From Pseudomonas marginalis (GTDB lineage: Bacteria; Pseudomonadota; Gammaproteobacteria; Pseudomonadales; Pseudomonadaceae): a DNA stretch of 64,000 nt. The notes beneath the pieces were generated by a model. It saw nothing but the letters and a program-made list of their open reading frames with translations, had not been told where the DNA came from and did not search any database. Positions 20,311 through 28,551 of this stretch are shown here, piece after piece. How positions within the stretch are numbered: position 1 is the stretch's first letter; each line of letters starts with the position of its first letter. Both the position numbers and the translations under genes were made by a program. The stretch is from contig NZ_JALJWV010000001.1 of the NCBI RefSeq assembly GCF_024169655.1, positions 4,942,001 to 5,006,000 on the forward strand, written 5' to 3'.

Positions 20311-20566
20311 ATCGGCAGGTTCTTCCACACATAGGGATGGAGGGCGCACCGTGAGTGGCCCGAGCAGCCCTCACGGCCGCATGCGAACGCGCATTCTACC
20401 CGGAATCGTGGGTGAGGAAAGTGGCGTTGTTCCCCAATGCAGGCATGAGCCCGTGAGAGGGCTTATTTAAAATAAGGGCTTTTACCGGAACTTCAACCCA
20501 TGGAGGGCATTGATTTTGCGGGCAAAGCCCCACAAATGCATTGCCTGGGGGTCCACAGGCGGTTTC

Positions 20567-20575
20567 TGCTAAGAT
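20567..20575 (+). promoter_or_regulatory. Extended -10 candidate for dciA
   Basis: TGCTAAGAT (TGn extension plus TAAGAT), 30 bp upstream of the dciA ATG. No clear -35, which extended -10 promoters can lack. Confidence 0.4.
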
Positions 20576-20604
20576 GGCGGCTCTGTTACCTAAGGTGTCT
20601 GATC

Positions 20605-21060
20605 ATGGCGTTTCGCCCTCTTACAGCCCGCGCCCCCAGCGTGTTGCTTCGCGAAGCCAAGCCGTTGAAAGCCATCTTCAGCCATGCGCAACGCTTGGGC
20701 CATCTGCAACGCCTGGTTGAAAGCCAATTGCAACCGGCGGCACGGGAACACTGCCATGTCGCTTCGTGGCGCGAGGGCAACCTGCTGCTTATTGTCACAG
20801 ACGGCCATTGGGCGACACGCTTGCGCTATCAGCAAAAACGCCTGCAGCGGCAGTTGATGGCATTTGACGAGTTCGCCAGCCTGACGCGCATCCAGTTCAA
20901 GGTGCAGCCGCCGACCGTTCCGCAAGGCGCTGCGGGGCACACCATGGATTTATCGGCGAACGCGGCCGAAACCATTCAGGCAACAGCCGACGGTATCAGC
21001 GATCCGGGTTTGCGTGCGGCTCTGGAGCGGTTGGCCGCCCATGCCAAGCCCAAAGCCTGA
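20605..21060 (+). CDS. dciA: DciA-like DUF721 protein (replicative helicase loader family)
   Basis: A 151-aa DUF721 protein starting MAFRPLTARAPSVLLREAKP. The N-terminal region (about 20-105) forms the KH-like domain of the family, with the marked stretch WREGNLLLIVTDGHWATRLR. The C-terminal tail is probably disordered, ending in a short helix rich in Ala. DUF721 proteins (DciA) load the DnaB helicase at oriC in bacteria that lack DnaC or DnaI, including Pseudomonas. The neighbourhood secA/dciA is conserved in pseudomonads as I recall it. The ATG is 295 bp from the secA start, on the opposite strand. Confidence 0.88.
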   Translation: MAFRPLTARAPSVLLREAKPLKAIFSHAQRLGHLQRLVESQLQPAAREHCHVASWREGNLLLIVTDGHWATRLRYQQKRLQRQLMAFDEFASLTRIQFKVQPPTVPQGAAGHTMDLSANAAETIQATADGISDPGLRAALERLAAHAKPKA

Positions 21061-21064
21061 CCCC

Positions 21065-22543
21065 CTATTTGCGCTTGCTGCCGCCCAGCAACGACCCCAG
21101 CAAGCCCCGCACTAATTGGCGCCCCATCTGATTGGCGGCTTGTTGCATGGCTGACTTGAGCGCCTTGCCGGCCGCCGTCCCGAGAAACGCCCCGGCCCTG
21201 TCGGTAAAACTCGGTTCATCGCTCACAGGCTGGGCTTCTTCGGCCGGGCCCAACGCCTTGCGCGCCATCAGCACTTCATAGGCCGACTCCCGGTCAACCG
21301 GCTTGTCATAGCGACCCTGCAACGGCGAACTGGCGACCAGCGCGACCCGTTCGGCGTCGCTGAGCGGCCCGATCCGCGATTGCGGAGGTGCGACCAGCAC
21401 GCGCTGGACGACTTCCGGCGTGCCCTTTTCCTGCAAAGTGCCCACCAGTGCTTCACCGGTGCCCAGTTCTGTCAGGACCGACAAGGCATCAAATGTCGGG
21501 TTGGGCCGAAAACCGTCCGCCACCGCGCGCAGTGATTTCTGCTCTTTGGTGGTGAATGCGCGCAGACCATGCTGGACACGCAAGCCAAGTTGCGCCAGTA
21601 CGCTGTCAGGTAAGTCCCCCGGAGATTGCGTGACGAAATACACGCCCACGCCTTTCGAGCGAATCAATCGCACCACCTGTTCCAGGCGGTCCTGCAAGGC
21701 CTTGGGCGTATCGGCAAACAACAAATGCGCTTCGTCGAAAAACAGCGCCAGCAGCGGTTTGTCTGCATCGCCGCGCTCGGGCAACTGCTCGAACAGTTCT
21801 GCCAGCAGCCATAAAAGGAAGGTTGCGTACACCTTGGGCGCTTCGTGTACCAGGCGGCTGGCGTCAAGCAAGTGGATACGCCCACGACCATCACTGGCAG
21901 GTTGCAAAATATCCTCAAGCTGCAGCGCCGGCTCGCCGAACAACGCTTCGGCGCCCTGCTGCTCCAGCACCGCCAGGCGCCGCAACAGCGCCTGGCTGGA
22001 GCCGGTGGTCATCAGCGCCGCATCTTCACCCAGCAGCTCCGGGTTATAGCGCAAGTGGTTGAGCAGCGCCTTGAGATCCTTGAGATCCAGCAGTAACAGG
22101 CCTTCGCGGTCCGCAACCTTAAACGCGGCATAGAGCGCTGATTGCTGGCTGTCGGTGAGCTCCAACAGGCTACCGAGCAACAACGGGCCCATTTCACTGA
22201 TCGTGGTGCGCAATGGATGACCGGACTGACCGTGGATATCCCACAGCGTCACCGGATACGCCTTGGCTGTGTAATTCAAGAAGGGCATGCCGGCGATGCG
22301 CTCGGCCACCTTGCCCTGGGGGTTGGCTGCAGCGCCGAGACCACAAAGGTCGCCCTTGATATCCGCGGCGAATACCGCCACGCCCGCGTCGCTGAAGGCT
22401 TCCGCCAAACGTTGCAAGGTGACGGTCTTGCCGGTGCCCGTGGCACCGGCAATCAACCCGTGACGATTGGCCAGGCGCATGGCCTGGGCGATGGGCTGGC
22501 CGTCGAGGCCGGCGCCGATAAGCAGTTGCGTGGAGTCAGGCAT
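21065..22543 (-). CDS. YjgR-type (DUF853, HerA-like) ATPase
   Basis: A 492-aa P-loop ATPase of the YjgR/DUF853 family, related to HerA/FtsK motors. Walker A GATGTGKT is at residues 33-40 and Walker B LALFFDEAHLLF near 270, followed by YFVTQSPGDLPDSVLAQLG. The C-terminal 60 residues are rich in Ala, Gly and Gln and end in a basic GGSKRK tail. Function is not established. ATG at 22543 (MPDSTQLLIG) is preferred; ATG at 22555 is a possible alternative. Its stop is 4 bp from the dciA stop, tail to tail. Confidence 0.9.
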   Translation of the reverse strand: MPDSTQLLIGAGLDGQPIAQAMRLANRHGLIAGATGTGKTVTLQRLAEAFSDAGVAVFAADIKGDLCGLGAAANPQGKVAERIAGMPFLNYTAKAYPVTLWDIHGQSGHPLRTTISEMGPLLLGSLLELTDSQQSALYAAFKVADREGLLLLDLKDLKALLNHLRYNPELLGEDAALMTTGSSQALLRRLAVLEQQGAEALFGEPALQLEDILQPASDGRGRIHLLDASRLVHEAPKVYATFLLWLLAELFEQLPERGDADKPLLALFFDEAHLLFADTPKALQDRLEQVVRLIRSKGVGVYFVTQSPGDLPDSVLAQLGLRVQHGLRAFTTKEQKSLRAVADGFRPNPTFDALSVLTELGTGEALVGTLQEKGTPEVVQRVLVAPPQSRIGPLSDAERVALVASSPLQGRYDKPVDRESAYEVLMARKALGPAEEAQPVSDEPSFTDRAGAFLGTAAGKALKSAMQQAANQMGRQLVRGLLGSLLGGSKRK

Positions 22544-22714
22544 TTCGTCACCCATGGTTAATTTTTCATGCCGCCAGGTCGATAGAGATAAATGTGAGAC
22601 CCACAAAGTCTAAAAATAGGTCAGATAGTTCTTACAGGGCTCTATCAGAGCTATCACCAGAAGTAGCACACCTTTTTTGACGCTGCCATGAATGGTTCAG
22701 CCCTGACCTAGCCC

Positions 22715-23290
22715 TATATCAATGCCGCGACGGGGCAATTGATCACTTCCATCGCCCCCCAGCGCCAAGAGCAGCCAGAGCATCGCCGTGGTGATCATCA
22801 TCGCGCTCTGATCCGAGTGCTGATGCAACCGCTGCACATGATGACCCGCGCCATGCAGGACATCGCCGATGGCGAGGGTGACCTGACTCGCCGCCTGACC
22901 CTCCAGAATCACGACGAATTCGGCATCCTGGGTAATGCGTTCAACCGTTTCGTAGAGCGAATTCATACGTCGATCCGCGAAGTATCCTCGGCCACCGGGC
23001 AAGTCAATGAAGTAGCCCTGCGGGTGGTCAGCGCTTCCAACTCATCGATGATCAACTCCGACGAGCAGGCCAACCGCACCAACAGCGCCGCCGCCATCAA
23101 CCAATTGGGGGCCGCCGCCCAGGAGTCGGCACAACAGGTGCAAAAGATGATTGAGGAACTGCAAGTCGGCGCCCGGGACTCGGTCAGCACCATGAGCGAA
23201 AGCCAGCGCCATAGCCTCGACAACGTCGAAATCGCCAACCTGGCCGACGAACGTTTGAGCAGCGTGACCCAACGCAGCGGCAGCGATTTT
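22715..23290 (+). pseudogene. Decayed methyl-accepting chemotaxis protein
   Basis: A remnant of a chemoreceptor. It starts with a piece of sensor domain (YINAATGQLITSIAP near 22715), then a stretch whose +1 frame encodes a TM helix (SIAVVIIIAL at about 22778-22807). The frame then returns to a good HAMP domain (LMQPLHMMTRAMQDIADGEG, 22823-22890) and the start of the signalling domain. The hairpin tip that all chemoreceptors need (the EQTNLLALNAAIEAARAGE region) is missing: AAAQE runs straight into SAQQVQKMIEELQVGARDS. The end is also wrong after LSSVTQR. No start codon, no ligand domain; certainly non-functional. Confidence 0.88.
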
Positions 23291-23365
23291 GATCTGGCGG
23301 GCGGTGACGCTTCTATCTACTGGCCGGCGAGCCGATGTTTCTGCTGATGCTCGGCGAGCCGCAGC

Positions 23366-23542
23366 TCAAGCGTCTGCTTCAGGGGAAGCAGGCCGTTTCT
23401 GCAACTCATCCCACAATTGGGCAGCCCCAGGAAAGTCAGTACCGTCCTCGGCATCCAGCGCATCCGGATCATAGCGACTCAGACACCCCTCGCCCAACGT
23501 AGCGGGCGCCCTGGATGTAGCTTTATCGAGTGGGTCGGTCAT
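23366..23542 (-). CDS. Small hypothetical protein
   Basis: A 58-aa acidic protein (MTDPLDKATSRAPATLGEGC, then SRYDPDALDAEDGTDFPGAA). Codon use and composition look like those of neighbouring real genes, and the middle motif resembles small conserved Pseudomonas proteins, but I cannot name a family or function. It lies between the chemoreceptor remnant and purU, and its 3' end points at the remnant. A terminator of purU is directly upstream. It could be spurious. Confidence 0.5.
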   Translation of the reverse strand: MTDPLDKATSRAPATLGEGCLSRYDPDALDAEDGTDFPGAAQLWDELQKRPASPEADA

Positions 23543-23568
23543 GGGCTTGTCCTGATGGCAGATCAATG

Positions 23569-23601
23569 AAAAAAGGCCTGGAACGATTTAACGCCCAGGC
23601 C
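23569..23601 (-). terminator. Rho-independent terminator of purU
   Basis: On the minus strand GGCCTGG and CCAGGCC pair around a 13-nt loop and are followed by TTTTTTC, starting 28 bp past the purU stop. Confidence 0.88.
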
Positions 23602-23628
23602 CTTCATTCTTCAATCAAAACGCGTTGA

Positions 23629-24477
23629 TCAGAACACCACAGTCTTATTGCCGTGTACCAGCACGCGGTCTTCCAAGTGATAGCGCAGGCCACGGGCCAG
23701 AACCATCTTCTCGACATCACGGCCGAAACGCACCATGTCTTCAATGCTGTCGCTGTGGCTGACACGCACCACGTCCTGCTCGATGATCGGGCCGGCGTCC
23801 AGTTCTTCGGTGACGTAATGGCACGTTGCGCCAATCAACTTCACGCCACGCAGGGAAGCCTGGTGGTACGGTTTGGCACCGACAAACGACGGCAGGAAGC
23901 TGTGGTGAATATTGATCACCTTGCCGGCGTATTCACGGCACAGTTCCGGCGGCAGGATTTGCATGTAGCGCGCCAGCACCACGACGTCGGTTTCGTGCTG
24001 CTTGACCAGGCGAGACACCTCGGCGAACGCCGGTTCCTTGTCCTGCGGGTTGACCGGCACATGGTAGTACGGGATGCCATGCCACTCGACCATACTGCGC
24101 AGGTCGTCGTGGTTGGAGATCACGCAGGCGATCTCACAGTCCAGTTCGTCGCTGTGCCAACGGTGCAGCAAGTCGGCCAGGCAGTGGGATTCACGGCTGG
24201 CCATCAACACCACACGTTTTTTCTGCTCGGTATCGCTGATGTGCCAGATCATCGAAAACTCTTCGGCGATCGGCGCAAACGCCTCGCGAAAGGCCTCAAG
24301 ACCAAAGGGCAGCGTATCGGCACGGATCTCGTGGCGCATGAAGAACCAACCGCTGAGATTGTCCGAGTGATGGCTCGCCTCGGTGATCCAGCCGTTGTGG
24401 GAGGCCAGAAAGTTACTGACTTTGGCAACGATGCCAACCCGGTCCGGGCAAGCAATCACCAGCCGAAAAGTGCGCAT
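23629..24477 (-). CDS. purU: Formyltetrahydrofolate deformylase
   Basis: PurU (282 aa) hydrolyses 10-formyl-THF to formate and THF, supplying formate for PurT and balancing one-carbon pools. An N-terminal ACT domain (MRTFRLVIACPDRVGIVAKV, residues 1-80) precedes the formyltransferase fold. The catalytic Asn/His/Asp are visible in VINIHHSFLPSF and TEELDAGPIIEQD. The start at 24477 has GGAG upstream; the 34 extra in-frame codons beyond it are not PurU-like. It is divergent from mvaT, the order seen in P. aeruginosa (PA4314/PA4315 by recall). A TAGAAT -10 candidate lies at 24512-24517. Confidence 0.95.
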   Translation of the reverse strand: MRTFRLVIACPDRVGIVAKVSNFLASHNGWITEASHHSDNLSGWFFMRHEIRADTLPFGLEAFREAFAPIAEEFSMIWHISDTEQKKRVVLMASRESHCLADLLHRWHSDELDCEIACVISNHDDLRSMVEWHGIPYYHVPVNPQDKEPAFAEVSRLVKQHETDVVVLARYMQILPPELCREYAGKVINIHHSFLPSFVGAKPYHQASLRGVKLIGATCHYVTEELDAGPIIEQDVVRVSHSDSIEDMVRFGRDVEKMVLARGLRYHLEDRVLVHGNKTVVF

Positions 24478-24822
24478 TAGGGGAAAACTCCAGAACTTCG
24501 CAAAGGTCGCCATTCTAGCGATTACGCAGAAAAACTGCAGTATCCGTTGACGCTTATTCTGCCCTCGCCTTGGCCACACCGCTTAATGGCGTAAGGTTTT
24601 ACCACCGCTATATGCATGCGCATCGGCAAGCTCAGGCAGTTAGTGGAAATTAAGCAGGTTATCTTTAGCCATCCCCCTGCCAATTAACTCGTTTGCTTAG
24701 ATTTGCCACAAACATTCAAAGTAATTCACATAAATATCCCCTTAAATGTTTACTTGGGGAAATAGCCTGACTATTATTGGCCACTGTCCCTGCCAATCAG
24801 CGCTCTACATAAGGTAGTCCAC
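24478..24822. other. Divergent purU/mvaT promoter region (345 bp, partly AT-rich)
   Basis: No gene. The right half (about 24650-24780) is clearly richer in A and T than the rest of the window, as expected for a region bound by MvaT-type xenogeneic silencers and possibly autoregulated. It includes the mvaT promoter at 24749-24777. Confidence 0.6.
24749..24777 (+). promoter_or_regulatory. Sigma-70 promoter of mvaT
   Basis: TTTACT (24749-24754), exact 17-bp spacer, TATTAT (24772-24777). A start near 24784 gives a leader of about 40 nt before the mvaT ATG at 24823. Confidence 0.65.
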
Positions 24823-25197
24823 ATGTCCCTGATCAACGAATACCGTGCCACCGAAGAAGCTATCAAAGAGCTGCAAGCCCGTTTGAAGAATCTGTCCCAA
24901 GACGACAAACTGCAAACCGAGCTGGAATTCGAAGGCAAACTGCGTACCCTGATGGGCGAATACTCCAAATCCCTGCGTGACATCATCGCGCTGCTGGACC
25001 CAGAGTCGAAAGTTAAAGCACCGCGCGGCGCCGTAAAAACTACCGGCACCAAGCGTGCGCGCAAGGTCAAGCAATACAAAAACCCGCACAACGGCGAAGT
25101 GATTGAAACCAAAGGTGGCAACCACAAGACTCTGAAAGAGTGGAAAGCCAAGTGGGGCGGTGACGTGGTTGAAGGTTGGGCTACCCTGCTGGGCTAA
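24823..25197 (+). CDS. mvaT: H-NS-like nucleoid silencer MvaT
   Basis: MvaT (124 aa) is the Pseudomonas H-NS analogue that silences AT-rich, often foreign DNA. Residues 1-60 form the coiled-coil oligomerisation domain (MSLINEYRATEEAIKELQAR). A linker rich in Lys and Thr follows, then the C-terminal AT-pincer DNA-binding domain (about 80-120) with YKNPHNGEVIETKGGNHKTL. The length and start match known MvaT. It is monocistronic, between purU and sbcB, closed by a strong terminator. Confidence 0.97.
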   Translation: MSLINEYRATEEAIKELQARLKNLSQDDKLQTELEFEGKLRTLMGEYSKSLRDIIALLDPESKVKAPRGAVKTTGTKRARKVKQYKNPHNGEVIETKGGNHKTLKEWKAKWGGDVVEGWATLLG

Positions 25198-25231
25198 GCC
25201 TCGCCAGGCTCTCGCCTGATACGCGATATAC

Positions 25232-25259
25232 AAAAACGCCAGCTTGCTGGCGTTTTTTA
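25232..25259. terminator. Bidirectional terminator between mvaT and sbcB
   Basis: AAAAACGCCAGC and GCTGGCGTTTTTT form a near-perfect hairpin with A and T tracts on either side, serving mvaT (right) and sbcB (left). Confidence 0.92.
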
Positions 25260-25286
25260 TTGTCTGAATAGTCTGCAATTACCCGG

Positions 25287-26714
25287 CTACAGATTCAGCC
25301 GAGCGGCTAAAGAGTCGGCATACTCCTGCCATTGATCCAGCACCTGGCACTGAAACGGTGTGGCACTAACAGCCAACTCATTACGCGCCCGTTTAAATGC
25401 TTCCAAGGTATTGGGGGCGCCCCATTCACCCTCTGACAAGCGTTGTTGACAGAAAATTTTCCAGCGTTGTTGCTCCTCGCTATTCAAGGTTTCAGGAAAG
25501 TTGCGCGCACGGTAGCGAAATAATAATTCGGGCAAACGCTGATCATCAAAGGGCCACTGCTGCCGCGCCAATTGCGTCGGCTCTGCCGCGCGGACTTGTT
25601 CGCATAAACGACGGTCGCGATCACCGATAAAACCATCGTAGAGCTGCTGCTCCGGGTCCGAACTCGGCGCAAAATCCTCCTCGGCATAAATCGCCGCTAA
25701 CTTGTCGCGCCAAACTTCCTGTGCGTCAGTTAGCCGCAGCGCCCGTGCCTGATAAGCGTCCATATCCAATTGTAGCCGTTCACGGTCTTGCGCTCGCAGC
25801 ACATTCAATGGGGCCACCACCGGGCAGCGGTTGATATGCAACAACTTGAGCGGTACCGGCAACTCGCCTTCGGCCAGATCATCACGACGGGTGTAGAGGC
25901 GCTGACGCAAGGTATCGGCGTCGAGATCCAGCAGCCCCTGCGGATCAAGGCCCAGGTCACAGACGATCAATGCGTTGCGATTGCGCGGGTGCCAGGCCAG
26001 GGGCAGTACGACACCCAGGTAATGGCGCTCGGCAGAAAAACGCCCGGAGATATGCACCATCGGTTGCAACAGCCGCACCTGATCCATCACCCGTTGCTTG
26101 CTGCGCAACTGGAATAGCCAGTCGTACAGCTTGGGCTGTTTTTCACGGACCAATCGGGCCAAGGCAATGGTCGCGCGCACATCGGACAACGCATCGTGGG
26201 CCTGGCCATGGGCGATACCGTTGGCGTCGGTCAAACGCTCCAGCTTGAGCGTCACGCGCCCATCCTGCTCGGGCCAGACGATCCCCTCCGGACGCAGCGC
26301 GTAGGCGGTACGCACCACATCGATCAAGTCCCAGCGGCTGTTACCGCCCTGCCATTCACGCGCATAAGGGTCGAAGAAATTGCGATAAAGACTGTAACGG
26401 GTCATTTCATCGTCAAACCGCAGGGTGTTGTAACCCACCCCACAGGTACCGGGAGCCGCCAGTTCGGCATGTACCCGCGTCATGAAATCGGCTTCGGCCA
26501 AGCCCTTTTCCGCCAGTATGCGCGGGGTGATGCCGGTGATCGCACAGGCTGCCGGATGGGGCAGGATATCGTCGCTGGGATGGCAATACAGATTGACCGG
26601 CGGGCCAACCTCGTTGAGGTCGACGTCGGTGCGAATACCGGCGACCTGGAGGGGGCGATCGCTGCGCGGGTTGATACCGGTGGTTTCATAGTCGTACCAA
26701 AAAAGAGTGGTCAC
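25287..26714 (-). CDS. sbcB: Exodeoxyribonuclease I
   Basis: SbcB/ExoI (475 aa, the E. coli length) degrades single-stranded DNA 3' to 5' in recombination and mismatch repair. The DEDDh exonuclease motifs are present: WYDYETTGINP near residue 6 and HDALSDVRATIAL near 180. SH3-like and C-terminal helical domains follow. It uses a GTG start at 26714 with AGGA seven bases upstream. It is convergent with mvaT, as in P. aeruginosa, and divergent from the RDD operon. Confidence 0.95.
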   Translation of the reverse strand: MTTLFWYDYETTGINPRSDRPLQVAGIRTDVDLNEVGPPVNLYCHPSDDILPHPAACAITGITPRILAEKGLAEADFMTRVHAELAAPGTCGVGYNTLRFDDEMTRYSLYRNFFDPYAREWQGGNSRWDLIDVVRTAYALRPEGIVWPEQDGRVTLKLERLTDANGIAHGQAHDALSDVRATIALARLVREKQPKLYDWLFQLRSKQRVMDQVRLLQPMVHISGRFSAERHYLGVVLPLAWHPRNRNALIVCDLGLDPQGLLDLDADTLRQRLYTRRDDLAEGELPVPLKLLHINRCPVVAPLNVLRAQDRERLQLDMDAYQARALRLTDAQEVWRDKLAAIYAEEDFAPSSDPEQQLYDGFIGDRDRRLCEQVRAAEPTQLARQQWPFDDQRLPELLFRYRARNFPETLNSEEQQRWKIFCQQRLSEGEWGAPNTLEAFKRARNELAVSATPFQCQVLDQWQEYADSLAARLNL

Positions 26715-26881
26715 GGTCTATTCCTGTGCTGAAGATCGACGAAGTCTAGGCGCTGGAAGGTGCCTGAGGCCAGAGCCATACGCACTGTATAAACATCCAG
26801 CAAAACCTTGAGTGGTTGCTTCCCTCACCGACACTGCTAGCATCCGTATCTTCCAACCGCCCTGCGCTGCCAAGGATCGCG

Positions 26882-27574
26882 ATGCCATCAGCTCCATTGG
26901 ATACCCGTTACCAGATCGAGACCCCGGAGGGCATCGACCTACCCTTGCGCCCGGCCGGCCTGCTACCACGTGTACTGGCCTTCGCCTTCGACCTGGGCGC
27001 GCGCGGGTTGCTCATGGGCATCCTGCTGGTTCCGTTGGCCCTGCTCGGCAATATCGGCATAGGGCTGGGCTCATTGCTGCTGTTCCTGGTCAGTTGGTGG
27101 TACATGGTGCTGTTTGAAGTACTCAATCAGGGCTGCTCGCCAGGCAAGCAAGTCATGGGCTTGCGCGTGGTACAGGATGACGGCACGCCGGTCGGCTGGT
27201 CAGCCTCACTCATCCGCAACCTGCTGCGCTTTGTCGACATGCTGCCTTTCGGCTACTTTCTCGGCGCCATCAGTTGCCTGCAGCATCCTAACTTCAAACG
27301 GCTCGGCGATCTGGCGGCCGGCACGCTGGTGGTCTACCGCGAACTACCATTGGCACGCCCCAGGGTGCCGCAGGCCCCTGCCCTGCGCCTGCCATTTGCC
27401 CTGGACCTGAGCGAACAGCGCGCCATTCTCAATTTCGCCGAGCGCCAGGGCGAACTGTCCGCCGAGCGAGTGCAGGAACTGGCCTCGATCCTCGCCACGC
27501 CCCTGCAGGTGTCCCCGGCTCGCGCCGTCGAGCAGCTCAACGGCGTGGCCCGTGGTTTGCTGGGGCCGACATGA
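26882..27574 (+). CDS. RDD family membrane protein
   Basis: A 230-aa protein with an RDD domain in residues about 20-160: the first Arg/Asp pair is in RVLAFAFDLGARG, followed by two to three TM helices and the cytoplasmic LFEVLNQGCSPGKQVMGLRV and RNLLRFVDMLP motifs. A soluble tail of about 60 residues follows. RDD proteins are mostly of unknown function; some are reported to affect ion exchange. ATG at 26882 has AAGGA upstream. It is the first gene of a six-gene operon; its TGA overlaps the ATG of the next gene (ATGA at 27571). Confidence 0.9.
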   Translation: MPSAPLDTRYQIETPEGIDLPLRPAGLLPRVLAFAFDLGARGLLMGILLVPLALLGNIGIGLGSLLLFLVSWWYMVLFEVLNQGCSPGKQVMGLRVVQDDGTPVGWSASLIRNLLRFVDMLPFGYFLGAISCLQHPNFKRLGDLAAGTLVVYRELPLARPRVPQAPALRLPFALDLSEQRAILNFAERQGELSAERVQELASILATPLQVSPARAVEQLNGVARGLLGPT

Positions 27575-28551
27575 AACAGAGCCTGTTCGAAAGTCGTCAC
27601 CAGCCCCAATGGCAAGCATTCGCCGAACAACTGACGCAGTTGGAACAAGGCAAGGCCAAGGCCGAAGAGCTGGCTGACTTCCCTCACCACTATCGGCGCC
27701 TGTGCCAGCACCTGGCCCTGGCTCAGGAGCGCGGCTATAGCAGTTACCTGGTCGACCCGCTGCAACAACTGGCCCTGCGCGGCCACCAACAGCTGTACCG
27801 CCACCGCAGCCAACTGGCGGCGAACGTATTGAGTTTCCTGCTGGCCGATTTCCCCCGGCTGGTACGTGAACAGTGGCGCTTCGTGTTGATCGCCAGCCTG
27901 CTGTTCTTCGGCAGCCTGGTGGGTATTGCGCTGCTGGTGTACCTGTTTCCCGAACTGATCTACAGCATCGTCAGCCCCCAGCAGGTGGCCGAGATGCAGA
28001 GCATGTATGACCCCGACGCCAGTCGCCTGGGCCGCGTCGCCGAACGTGCATCCAGTGAAGACTGGATGATGTTCGGCTACTACGTGATGCACAACATTGG
28101 CATCGCCTTCCAGACCTTTGCCGCCGGCTTGCTGTTTGGCCTGGGCAGCGTGTTCTTTCTGATTTTCAACGGTCTGATCATCGGCGCGATTTCCGGGCAT
28201 CTCACTGAAATCGGCTACGGCCAGACCTTCTGGTCGTTTGTCATCGGCCATGGCGCCTTCGAACTCAGCGCGATTGCGCTGGCTGGCGCGGCAGGCTTGC
28301 AGTTGGGCTGGGCGTTGATCGCTCCGGGGCACCTGACACGAGGGGAGTCGCTGCGGCTGGCGGCGCGTAAAAGCGTGCAGATGCTCTGCGGTGTCATGCT
28401 GTTCCTGCTGATCGCAGCTTTTATCGAAGCCTATTGGTCCTCCACTACCGCGATCGCGCCTTGGGTCAAATACCTGGTGGGTGCCGGACTCTGGCTACTG
28501 GTGGCCACCTACCTGACCTTTGCCGGACGGACTCGCCATGCGCCTGAGTGA
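27571..28551 (+). CDS. SpoIIM-like (stage II sporulation protein M family) membrane protein
   Basis: A 326-aa protein of the SpoIIM/DUF95 family. A soluble N-terminus (1-105) is followed by about five to six TM helices, including FQTFAAGLLFGLGSVFFLIF and the family stretch VIGHGAFELSAIALAGAAGL. Bacillus SpoIIM takes part in septal cell-wall degradation with SpoIID and SpoIIP, but this organism does not sporulate, so a direct analogue is unlikely. The gene overlaps the RDD gene by 4 bp and the DUF4129 gene by 14 bp, implying translational coupling. Confidence 0.9.
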   Translation: MKQSLFESRHQPQWQAFAEQLTQLEQGKAKAEELADFPHHYRRLCQHLALAQERGYSSYLVDPLQQLALRGHQQLYRHRSQLAANVLSFLLADFPRLVREQWRFVLIASLLFFGSLVGIALLVYLFPELIYSIVSPQQVAEMQSMYDPDASRLGRVAERASSEDWMMFGYYVMHNIGIAFQTFAAGLLFGLGSVFFLIFNGLIIGAISGHLTEIGYGQTFWSFVIGHGAFELSAIALAGAAGLQLGWALIAPGHLTRGESLRLAARKSVQMLCGVMLFLLIAAFIEAYWSSTTAIAPWVKYLVGAGLWLLVATYLTFAGRTRHAPE

